A stretch of DNA of 7,359 nt. Origin: Acidobacteriota bacterium (GTDB taxonomy: Bacteria > Acidobacteriota > Terriglobia > UBA7540). Shown in pieces: positions 1-6,081 of the stretch. The stretch lies in contig JAKASH010000139.1 in assembly GCA_021828225.1 (NCBI GenBank), forward strand, positions 1 through 7,359, given 5' to 3'. Position 1 is the stretch's first letter. Each line of letters opens with the position of its first letter. Both the position numbers and the translations under genes were made by a program. Below the pieces are notes generated by a model. The model was not told the DNA's origin and ran no database searches. It saw nothing but the letters and a program-made list of their open reading frames with translations.

Positions 1-492
1 GCTGCAGACTTGCCAGGTGGCCTGTGCCAGGTTCAGCCGGGCCGCCCTGGTCAGATCTTTAGCCTGTTCCACCATGATCTTGCGTTTGCCCGCAGTCTGA
101 ATGTTGAAAAGAAGATCCAGGCTGTACAGATAGGGGCTGGGAATTCCGGGCCGCAGGCGGAAGGTGGGATTCGGCCGCTCGCCCGCAGTTACGACCGCAG
201 CCTTTGCGGCGCTCACCTGCGCACGGGCTTGCTGAAGAGCCGGGCTGTAGTAGATCGCCGCCAGGGTGAGCATCTTCAGGCTCCAGGACTTCACCGGCCA
301 GGGATTCGGCTTGTGACCGAGATCCTTCTCCAGGAACTTTTCGAGAGCAGGATTATTGAGCGTTCGAGCCTGAAGTGATGCGGCGGATGCTGAAGGAGTA
401 AGCGGAATCGGATGATAGTGCTGGACCTTCATGCACCCCGCCGAAAGCAGGGTTCCAAGACAGAGAACCATCAAGAGAAGACTGGATTTCAT
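1..492 (-). CDS. TolC/CzcC-type outer-membrane efflux protein, N-terminal part (runs off left edge)
   Basis: The minus strand is open without a stop from an ATG at 492 to base 1, giving 164 codons of a larger protein (the family is usually 400-500 residues). An AGGTG ribosome site lies about 4 bases upstream. The first 20 residues form a signal peptide: K2, then a hydrophobic stretch, ending in LSAGC with Cys20, which suggests a lipoprotein, although Ser at -3 is not the ideal lipobox residue. From about residue 70 the typical TolC repeat begins: an LTLAAIYYSPALQQARAQV helix, then a heptad helix closing on AGERPNPT. A second segment reads LLFNIQTAGKR and leads into another long helix, as in the outer-membrane factors of heavy-metal RND (CzcCBA/CusCBA) pumps. 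The likely role is the outer-membrane channel of a tripartite efflux pump; the membrane-fusion and RND genes would lie beyond the left edge. The metal-pump assignment is less certain than the TolC family itself. Confidence 0.85.
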   Translation of the reverse strand, partial: MKSSLLLMVLCLGTLLSAGCMKVQHYHPIPLTPSASAASLQARTLNNPALEKFLEKDLGHKPNPWPVKSWSLKMLTLAAIYYSPALQQARAQVSAAKAAVVTAGERPNPTFRLRPGIPSPYLYSLDLLFNIQTAGKRKIMVEQAKDLTRAARLNLAQATWQVCS

Positions 493-797
493 GACACCTA
501 CCCGAGTTCGTAAAGACGTGCCCATCTGAAAGACCGGGCAAGGCCACTAGTTGGCCCTGCAAGCTTGAGGTCAGGAGAATCGGTCCACGGGAGTGGGGGA
601 ACCGGAATTGAGGCTTGGAAGATGAGGCCGGGCTGTTATGGCTCAGCTTTTCGCCATAGCAGGCCGTTTCGCGAGCAGGCTACTCCGCTAGTCCCCTCGA
701 TGCTCCTCAAGAGACTTAGATGCCGGCACGCAAGCCCAAAAGTTGCAAGCCCCGGAAAGAAGATGAGCCCCGGTGGACCGAAAATGGATGGAAGTTT
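493..797. other. Intergenic region without a convincing gene
   Basis: This stretch of about 305 bases separates the small membrane-protein gene from the outer-membrane factor gene. I see no open frame with protein-like composition and a ribosome site. It must hold the leader of the outer-membrane factor gene, but I found no clear -35/-10 pair. The only structure I can see is an imperfect hairpin around 631-664, listed separately. Two short copies of AGCCCCGG lie near 748 and 766 and look incidental. Confidence 0.5.
631..664. repeat. Imperfect inverted repeat (hairpin)
   Basis: The left arm GGCTGTTATGGC at 631-642 pairs with GCCATAGCAGGC at 653-664 across a 10-base loop; 10 of 12 positions match. 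No T-tract follows on either strand, so it does not look like an intrinsic terminator. It lies upstream of the outer-membrane factor gene and could be a transcript structure or chance. Confidence 0.3.
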
Positions 798-1121
798 CTA
801 AATTCGGAGAGGAGTTGGCGGTGAGTGAATGGAAGCCGGCAGAAGACGCGGTTCGCAGGCAATCGGCCCGAGCACGGAAGCGACGATTCCCGCGCGCACG
901 GAGTTGTGCGGAAGCGAGCACCGCTCTCGTAGCTTCTTGGCCTGAAGGATGACGAAAGAGAAAGCGCAGGCAACAAGCGTCACGCCACCGCCGGCGTTGA
1001 AAAGGATATCGTGAACTTCGTGACGTGGCCCGTCCCAGTGGTCGAAAGTCTCGGCCACCGGGCCCACCGCATACCACCCGATCCAGAGCAGTACGATAAT
1101 CCTGAGCAACCGTCGTTTCAC
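798..1121 (-). CDS. Small two-helix membrane protein with His-rich loop, function unknown
   Basis: This is a 107-residue reading frame. I chose the GTG at 1121 because AAAGG lies just upstream; the frame is open to a TTG at 1157, but that TTG has no ribosome site and coincides with a promoter -35 box. The protein starts with a basic patch (KRRLLR), then a first membrane helix at about residues 7-23 (IIVLLWIGWYAVGPV). The loop DHWDGPRHEVHD at 27-38 carries three His and three Asp. A second helix follows at about 39-60 (GGGVTLVACAFSFVIL), then a basic KKLRER stop-transfer segment. Positive charges at both ends place the His/Asp loop outside the inner membrane. The last 40 residues are Pro-rich and unremarkable. 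It lies on the same strand as the outer-membrane efflux gene and could bind metal or assist the pump, but that is inference from position and the loop. I do not recognise a named family. Confidence 0.65.
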   Translation of the reverse strand: MKRRLLRIIVLLWIGWYAVGPVAETFDHWDGPRHEVHDILFNAGGGVTLVACAFSFVILQAKKLRERCSLPHNSVRAGIVASVLGPIACEPRLLPASIHSPPTPLRI

Positions 1122-1127
1122 AGGACC

Positions 1128-1157
1128 TTTATACCGCAAAGTGAGTTCGCGGGTCAA
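1128..1157 (-). promoter_or_regulatory. Sigma70-type promoter for the small membrane-protein gene
   Basis: Reading the minus strand, TTGACC (1157-1152) is followed by an 18-base spacer and TATAAA (1133-1128), five of six consensus matches at each box. Transcription would start about 6-8 bases further on, at about 1121, which is the proposed GTG start codon itself. The mRNA would therefore be leaderless or nearly so. The proposed AAAGG ribosome site overlaps the -10 box, so only one of the two readings can be functional. Confidence 0.45.
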
Positions 1158-1245
1158 ATTTGAAAAGACGCTGTGGGTTTGAAGATGACGATGAGAAGGT
1201 AAAATTCTGTCGCAACGGAGGAAAGAACCCGGCGGACACCAGCCT

Positions 1246-2325
1246 TCACATGGTCGCTACAAATCGCACGCAAGCCGGCGAAGGCACCCGGAGCGATTGG
1301 CCCGTCGGCGACAGGCGCCCAGTCTTCTGATCGATGCGAAAAACCACCAGGCTGTCGGATGCCTGGTTGCCCACCAGCAGGTATGAACCTGTCGGGTCAA
1401 TGGCAAAATGGCGCGGAATTTTTCCCTGGGTGGAAACGCGCTCAACTGCGGTCAGCGTGCCCTTTTGCGAATCCACGGCAAACACGGCAATGCTGTCATG
1501 GCCCCGGTTGGAGCCGTAGACAAACTTTCCGGAAGGACTCACCGCGATCTCGGCGCCGTCGCTTTGCCCCTTGAAACCGTTGGGGAGAGTCGAGACCGTT
1601 TGCAGCTTGCGCAATGCTCCGCGGGCCGCGTCGTATGAAAACGTCGTGATCGTGGACTTCAACTCGTTGATCAAATAGACGAATCGCCCGCTCGGAGCGA
1701 AAGCGATGTGGCGCGGTCCGGAGCCGGGAGCGACCATGGCATAAGCAGGGTCGTTCGGCTCAAGCGTGCCGGTCTTCTCGTCAAAACGATAGACGAACAC
1801 CTTGTCCAACCCAAGGTCGCTGGAAAGGGCGTAGCGGTTGTCCGGCGAGACATTGATCCAGTGCGCGTGGGGTCCTTCCTGCCGGTCAGGATTGACGCTC
1901 GTGCCGGCGCGCCGATCAAAGGCGGTTATCTTGCCAAGACGACCGTCGTCCAGCAAATGAATTACTTCCACGCTGCCACTTCCGTAATTAGCCACCAGAA
2001 CGGATTTCGCCGCTCTGTCCAGCGACACGTAACAGGGGATGGTGCCGCCCGAGGCAACTTCATTGAGGAACCGCAGTTTCCCTGTCCTCCGATCGATCGT
2101 AAAGGCTCTGACCGCACCGCTCTTTTTGCCTTCGTGCCGGGCGACTTCCTTCGTGGCATAAAGAAACCGGCCGCGAGGGTCGGTGGTGACAAAGGTTGGA
2201 TTGACGGCCTCGGTGGCCAGTCCCAACGAAGTCAGTTGGCCGGTTGTAACATCAAAGCGAAAGGCGTGAATCCCTCTCCCTTTGGCCTTATTGTAAGTGC
2301 CGACGTAAACAAGATATTCGCGCAC
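1246..2325 (-). CDS. Beta-propeller lactonase, 6-phosphogluconolactonase family
   Basis: This 359-residue protein is of the Lactonase (PF10282) type, a seven-bladed beta-propeller that hydrolyses sugar lactones; in E. coli the member Pgl acts in the pentose phosphate pathway. It begins with the family's usual REYLVYVGTY. Blade motifs repeat along its length: NPTFVTTDPRGRFLYATKE (42-60), EGPHAHWINVSPDNRY (150-165), GSGPRHIAFAPSGRFVY (201-217), SDGAEIAVSPSGKFVYGSN (255-273), GKIPRHFAIDPTGSYLLVGN (301-320) and a closing PSPACVRF. EGPHAH and GPRH are the conserved His-bearing stretches of the family. The start is a judgement: GTG at 2325 has GGGGTGA just upstream and matches the family N-terminus. 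The frame is open further, to ATG at 2364, 2370 or 2475, but those extensions look non-homologous and the longest runs into the transporter remnant on the other strand. No signal peptide is seen, so it is probably cytoplasmic. The true substrate could be another lactone. Confidence 0.88.
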   Translation of the reverse strand: MREYLVYVGTYNKAKGRGIHAFRFDVTTGQLTSLGLATEAVNPTFVTTDPRGRFLYATKEVARHEGKKSGAVRAFTIDRRTGKLRFLNEVASGGTIPCYVSLDRAAKSVLVANYGSGSVEVIHLLDDGRLGKITAFDRRAGTSVNPDRQEGPHAHWINVSPDNRYALSSDLGLDKVFVYRFDEKTGTLEPNDPAYAMVAPGSGPRHIAFAPSGRFVYLINELKSTITTFSYDAARGALRKLQTVSTLPNGFKGQSDGAEIAVSPSGKFVYGSNRGHDSIAVFAVDSQKGTLTAVERVSTQGKIPRHFAIDPTGSYLLVGNQASDSLVVFRIDQKTGRLSPTGQSLRVPSPACVRFVATM

Positions 2326-2368
2326 AGCATCACCCCGATCTACGACTTGAGAGCTACGGCTCATGGGC

Positions 2369-2385
2369 ATGGAGTATAACTCCAT
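2369..2385. repeat. Perfect 7-bp inverted repeat between lactonase and transporter remnant
   Basis: ATGGAGT-ATA-ACTCCAT is a perfect palindrome with a 3-base centre, placed 44-60 bases upstream of the lactonase GTG. On the minus strand its centre contains TATACT, a good -10 box, but I see no -35 at the right distance. The same bases encode conserved-looking residues of the transporter remnant on the plus strand (EYNSI), so chance is a real possibility. Confidence 0.3.
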
Positions 2386-3093
2386 CGGGCTGTTCTGGGG
2401 TTGGTTCTTTTTCCGAGGACTACGGAGTGCCGGGGCTGGGAATTGGTCGAAAGTCGTCGGAGGGGCTGTAGCCATACTGGCAGGCGCGGTGGTTCTCGCT
2501 TACGCGTCTTCCCATGAAGGCGCGGCGTCTCCTCACCGAGCCTTTGCCGGAATGGCGGTCGCCATCGGCGCGGGGCTCATGTTTGGTACCATGTATATCC
2601 CTATGCCGTAAGGCATACTTGAGTGGCATGAATCCAGTCTCGTTTGTTACGGTCTTTACCGTCGGCGAAGTCATCACCATGTCCACTCTCGCCATTGCCT
2701 TCAGTGGGGGTGTTGGGCAGGTTGTGCATGAGGTAAGCCGGGCGCGGCCAGATCTCTTTTGGCTCTTCTTGGGCGGATTCTGCGGGGCGGTGGGCGACCT
2801 TTTCCAGAACTATGCTGCCAAGTACATTGGCATCGGGAGTGGCATTCCGCTCTCAAACACCAACCAACTATGGGGGCTGGCGTGGGGGGCTTAGTGTTCA
2901 GTGAATTCGTCAGATGAGAAAACACAACACTGTGGCTGGTCATAGCGGGCTCGGTGACAATGATTCTAGGTGCAATTGCTATCACCAGTGCCGTGGCACC
3001 GGAAGACGAACAGGCTTCCGCACAGGAGGCCGTTGCTCGCGTGGGCACGCTTTGGGAACCACCATTGTCAGATCAGGAGCAGGCACACGCAGA

Positions 3094-3107
3094 GGAGGGC
3101 CGTCATG
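3094..3107 (+). promoter_or_regulatory. Strong ribosome binding site fixing the start of the FAD oxidoreductase remnant
   Basis: GGAGGG at 3094-3099 stands 5 bases before ATG 3105. The site lies inside the last codons of the transporter remnant, so the two genes were once translationally coupled. It shows that the broken downstream gene truly began at 3105 and not at the later TTG at 3163. Confidence 0.65.
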
Positions 3108-3540
3108 TCTGATTTCACTGTTACAAATTGGTTCGGAGACGTAGTTTCGCATCCTCAGAGTATTGGTTGAGGCACACTCGGCCGATGACATCGCATCCAT
3201 TCTAAGAGACCCGGCCAAATACCCGTCCCCGGTACGGGCCGTCGGCTCCGCCCATTCCACGACGCACTGCGCTGTCGCGGACGGCGGCACCATGATTCAG
3301 ATGGCCTCCATGAATCGTATCCTGAGTTATACCGGAGACACTGTCACTGTCGAGGCTGGGGCTCTCTATATTGATATTGCCAAAGAGCTCGAGAACATGC
3401 ATTTGCAGCACTACGTGAATACCGAGATTGGCAATCTCTCCGCAGGAAGCGCAGCATGCACGGGAACGAAAGACGAGTCGATGCCGGGCGAATGCCAGGC
3501 GCCACTGAACTCGTGACGTCTGCCGGTGGCTGCCCTGACT
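3105..3540 (+). pseudogene. Remnant of a PCMH-type FAD-binding oxidoreductase, N-terminal third
   Basis: From ATG 3105 the reading is MSDFTVTNWFGDVVSHPQSI, then a TGA at 3168. Dropping one surplus G at 3165-3166 restores VEAHSADDIASILRDP and the rest of an FAD_binding_4-type (PF01565) N-terminus: PVRAVGSAHSTTHCAVADGG (the His-bearing FAD loop), then MIQMASMNRIL, TVTVEAGALYIDIAKEL, and NLSAGSAACTGTKDESMPGE. This is the vanillyl-alcohol-oxidase/sugar-lactone-oxidase fold. In this second frame a stop occurs at 3514. A short out-of-frame piece at 3504-3539 (TELVTSAGGCPD) resembles the next family segment, suggesting an internal deletion near 3487-3503. After about 3540 nothing recognisable remains, whereas full-length members have about 450-550 residues. 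The gene is clearly broken and truncated. Its position directly before the GMC operon, on the same strand, suggests it once belonged to it. Confidence 0.78.
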
Positions 3541-3548
3541 GATTGCCC

Positions 3549-3577
3549 TTGCGTCCAGCTCCGTTTGATGGTATATG
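3549..3577 (+). promoter_or_regulatory. Candidate promoter for the GMC-hydrolase-decarboxylase operon (weak)
   Basis: TTGCGT (3549-3554), a 17-base spacer and TATATG (3572-3577) form the best -35/-10 pair I can find in the 146 bases before the GMC gene. The matches are 3 of 6 and 4 of 6. It would leave a leader of roughly 100 bases. The operon may instead have been driven from a promoter upstream of the broken genes. Confidence 0.25.
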
Positions 3578-3686
3578 TGCAAGGGTCTAAACCTATCAGG
3601 GCTAATCAGAAGAGAAAACAGGGGCAGTACTCGGATAAGCGCAGTCTGCAGGTTCGTCAAGCACCTGCTTACCGGAGGGTTCATCC

Positions 3687-6041
3687 ATGGCTCGTCTGTC
3701 GATGCCCATTACGATGCTGAAGCAGCACTACACCGTGGTGGTGATCGGGTCCGGCTACGGCGCCTCCATCGCCGCCTCGCGCCTGGCGCGCGCGGGCCAG
3801 CAGGTCTGCGTGCTGGAGCGCGGCAAGGAATTCCAGCCGGGCGAGTACCCGGATACGGAGCTTCACGCGCTCGATGAAATACAGGCCGAGTTGCCCGGCG
3901 AACACATCGGCTCCAGGGCCGGGCTCTACGAATTCAATGTCAATGAGGACATCAACGTCTTCAAGGGATGCGGGCTGGGCGGAACGTCACTGGTCAACGC
4001 CAACGTGGCGCTGCGCGCCGAACCGCGCGTCTTTGACGATCCTCGATGGCCGAAGGCGCTGCGGGACGATCTGGCGGCGGGACTTGAGGCGGGTTACGGC
4101 CACGCGGAGGAGATGTTGAAGCCCGTCCCTTATCCCACTTCCGGCTTCCCCGCCCTGCCCAAGCTGGAGGCGCATGAACTTTCGGCAAGAAAGATGGGCG
4201 CGCCCTTTGAGCGCACGCCCATCAACGTCAACTTCACGGTGAAAGGCAGGAATCACGTGGGGGTGGAACAGCAGCCGTGCGTGTGCTGCGGGGATTGCGT
4301 GACGGGGTGCAATTACGCGGCCAAGAACACGCTGATCATGAACTACCTGCCCGACGCCCAGAACCACGGTGCAGAAATTTATACCGAGGTAGACGTGCAG
4401 TGGGTGGAACAGAGCGGCGGCCGGTGGCTGGTCCACGGCGAAGTGCTGGGCGTGGGGAGAGAGAAATTCAACGCTCCGGAATTAACGGTGAGCGCTGATC
4501 TTCTGATCCTGGGCGCCGGATCGCTGGGATCGACCGAGATCCTGCTGCGCTCGAAGGCGCATGGCCTGGCGCTTTCCGGCCAGGTGGGCCAGCACTTCAC
4601 CGGCAACGGCGACGTGCTGGGCTTCGCGTACGACACGGACGACGTGATCAACGGCGTGGGCTGGGGACACCACCGGCCGGGCGAGATTCCTCCCGTGGGG
4701 CCGTGCATCACCAGCGTCATCGACTTGCGCCAGCATCCGCAACTCGATGACGGCATGATCATCGAGGAAGGCTCGCCGCCGGGCCCGATTGCCGGATTTC
4801 TGCCCGGAGCGCTCTCGGTGGCTGCGGACCTGCTGGGGCGCGAGGCGATGACCGGCGCGGAGAAGGAGTTCCGTGAAGGCATGCAACGCCTGGCAAGCTG
4901 GGTGGACGGACCCTACCACGGCGCCATCCACAATACGCAGACTTATCTGGTGATGACCCACGACGACGGCGCCGGACGGATGGCGCTCGAAAACGACCGG
5001 CTGCGCATCCACTGGCCGGGCGTGGGCGACCAGCCGATTTTCAAAAAAGTGAACGCACGCCTGGAACAGGCCTCCGAGGCGCTGGGCGGGACGTTTGTCC
5101 ACAATCCGCTGTGGACACAACTGCTGCACAACAGCCTGATCACGGTGCATCCGCTGGGCGGATGCGTGATGGGCGAAGACGCCGCGCACGGCGTGGTGAA
5201 CCACAAAGGGCAGGCGTTCTCCTCCTCCGAGGGCGCGGACGTTTACAAGGATCTTTACGTGATGGACGGCTCGGTGGTCCCCCGGCCGCTCGGCGTGAAT
5301 CCGCTGCTCACCATCTCGGCGCTGGCGGAGCGCGCCGTGGCGATTGCCGCCCAGGACCGCGGCTGGGACATCCAGTATGACCTGCCTTCCGCTCCGGCTG
5401 AGCCACCGGCGCCGCAGAAGGTGGGCATTGAATTCACCGAGACGATGAGCGGATACTTCTCAACCAGCGTCAAAGACGATTACCAGCGCGGCGAGGAACT
5501 GGGCAGGAAAGAAAACTCGCCTTTCACTTTCACGCTGACCATCGTCTCCGAAGATGTCGAGGCGACGGTAGCCGATCCTCAGCACGAAGCGCGCATGGTG
5601 GGAACGGTCATTGCGCCTGCGCTTTCACAGCACCCGCTGACGGTGAACAACGGAAAGTTCAACCTGTTTGTGGTTGATCCGAAGGAGCCGGCGACGCGCC
5701 GCATGTGGTACAAGATGCCGCTGGCCGCCCAGGACGGCCGCGTCTACTTCTTTGAAGGCTTTAAGCTGATCCGCGACCATCCCCTGACCGACGTGTGGGC
5801 CGACACCACCACGCTCTACATCACGGTGTACGACGGCGCGGACAATCAGGCGCCGGTGCTGGGCAAAGGAATTCTCATTATTCGCCCGCAGGACTTTCTG
5901 CGCCAGTTGACAACCATTCGCGCCACCAACGCGGCGAATCTCGCACAGCGGCTTGAGGCGGAAGCGAGCTTTGCCCGCTTCTTCCTGGGCGTGCTGGCCC
6001 AGAAATACGGCAGGATTTTCAGGACGCCGGGCAAGGCCTGA
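3687..6041 (+). CDS. GMC-family flavoprotein oxidoreductase, cholesterol-oxidase-like, with C-terminal extension
   Basis: This 784-residue protein starts at ATG 3687, 8 bases after GGAGG. Residues 16-45 are the FAD Rossmann motif (VVVIGSGYGAS, then VLERG with Glu44 for the ribose). FKGCGLGGTSLVNANV at 92-107 is the second flavin-contact segment of the GMC family. Residues 198-208 form a cluster, CVCCGDCVTGC, with five Cys followed by NYAAKNTL, as in bacterial ChoD-type cholesterol oxidases. LLILGAGSLGSTEILLRS (272-289) is the GMC signature. VHPLGGCVMG holds the expected catalytic His488, and GVNPLLT holds Asn538, the His/Asn pair of cholesterol oxidases. The GMC body ends near residue 560. 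Residues of about 578-784 form an extra domain (FTETMSGYF, then beta-rich, ending in a helix) not present in ordinary GMC enzymes. No signal peptide is seen. The expected reaction is FAD-dependent oxidation of a hydrophobic alcohol; a sterol is plausible but unproven. It is the first intact gene of a plus-strand operon, 40 bases ahead of the hydrolase. Confidence 0.92.
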   Translation: MARLSMPITMLKQHYTVVVIGSGYGASIAASRLARAGQQVCVLERGKEFQPGEYPDTELHALDEIQAELPGEHIGSRAGLYEFNVNEDINVFKGCGLGGTSLVNANVALRAEPRVFDDPRWPKALRDDLAAGLEAGYGHAEEMLKPVPYPTSGFPALPKLEAHELSARKMGAPFERTPINVNFTVKGRNHVGVEQQPCVCCGDCVTGCNYAAKNTLIMNYLPDAQNHGAEIYTEVDVQWVEQSGGRWLVHGEVLGVGREKFNAPELTVSADLLILGAGSLGSTEILLRSKAHGLALSGQVGQHFTGNGDVLGFAYDTDDVINGVGWGHHRPGEIPPVGPCITSVIDLRQHPQLDDGMIIEEGSPPGPIAGFLPGALSVAADLLGREAMTGAEKEFREGMQRLASWVDGPYHGAIHNTQTYLVMTHDDGAGRMALENDRLRIHWPGVGDQPIFKKVNARLEQASEALGGTFVHNPLWTQLLHNSLITVHPLGGCVMGEDAAHGVVNHKGQAFSSSEGADVYKDLYVMDGSVVPRPLGVNPLLTISALAERAVAIAAQDRGWDIQYDLPSAPAEPPAPQKVGIEFTETMSGYFSTSVKDDYQRGEELGRKENSPFTFTLTIVSEDVEATVADPQHEARMVGTVIAPALSQHPLTVNNGKFNLFVVDPKEPATRRMWYKMPLAAQDGRVYFFEGFKLIRDHPLTDVWADTTTLYITVYDGADNQAPVLGKGILIIRPQDFLRQLTTIRATNAANLAQRLEAEASFARFFLGVLAQKYGRIFRTPGKA

Positions 6042-6081
6042 CGGAGACAAGGCGGGAACGAGCGCCCGCGGAGACCATCGG

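Larger units (their letters stand above)
2369..3112 (+). pseudogene. Decayed sugar permease-like transporter (DMT/GRP type), N-terminus lost, frameshifted
   Basis: One transporter can be read across two frames. Frame A (2369 to about 2605) gives EYNSIGLFWGWFFFRG, then a hydrophobic stretch and YASSHEGAASPHRAFAGM, ending at TAA 2609 after MYIPMP. One surplus base near 2600-2606 moves it to frame B, which continues RKAYLSGMNPVSFVTVFTVGE, then LFWLFLGGFCGAVGDLFQNY and GIPLSNTNQLWGLAWGA, ending at TAG 2892. One missing base there returns it to frame A, which goes on VFSEFVR, a TGA at 2915 (probably from CGA), then LWLVIAGSVTMILGAIAI and a hydrophilic tail to TGA 3110. The alternating helices and the PLSNTNQLWGLAWG-LVF segment fit the drug/metabolite transporter superfamily, sugar-permease (GRP/RhaT-like) branch; the exact family is less certain. 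The N-terminal helices are missing: upstream sequence is the lactonase leader, with a stop in frame at 2348. A missing start, two frameshifts and a stop make it non-functional. Confidence 0.72.

Noticed and set aside
631..664. Intrinsic terminator.
   Set aside because: The hairpin is imperfect, has a long loop and is not followed by a T-tract on either strand.
720..824. A 34-codon plus-strand frame (MPARKPKSCKPRKEDEPRW and onward), basic and protein-like.
   Set aside because: It has no ribosome site, overlaps the 3' end of the small membrane-protein gene on the other strand, and matches no family I know. It cannot be excluded, but it is not supported.
1158..1245. Terminator after the lactonase gene.
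   Set aside because: I found no stable GC-rich hairpin with a T-run in the 88 bases between the lactonase and the small membrane-protein gene.
1708..2379. A 223-residue plus-strand open frame.
   Set aside because: It is antisense to the lactonase, which has clear family motifs throughout. Its translation shows no domain pattern.
3163..3516. A separate 117-residue gene starting at TTG 3163.
   Set aside because: The sequence continues the homology of the frame starting at ATG 3105, which has the only good ribosome site. It is better read as part of one frameshifted gene.
4482..5204. A 240-residue minus-strand open frame opposite the GMC gene.
   Set aside because: It is a shadow of the GMC coding frame, with no recognisable motifs and no ribosome site.
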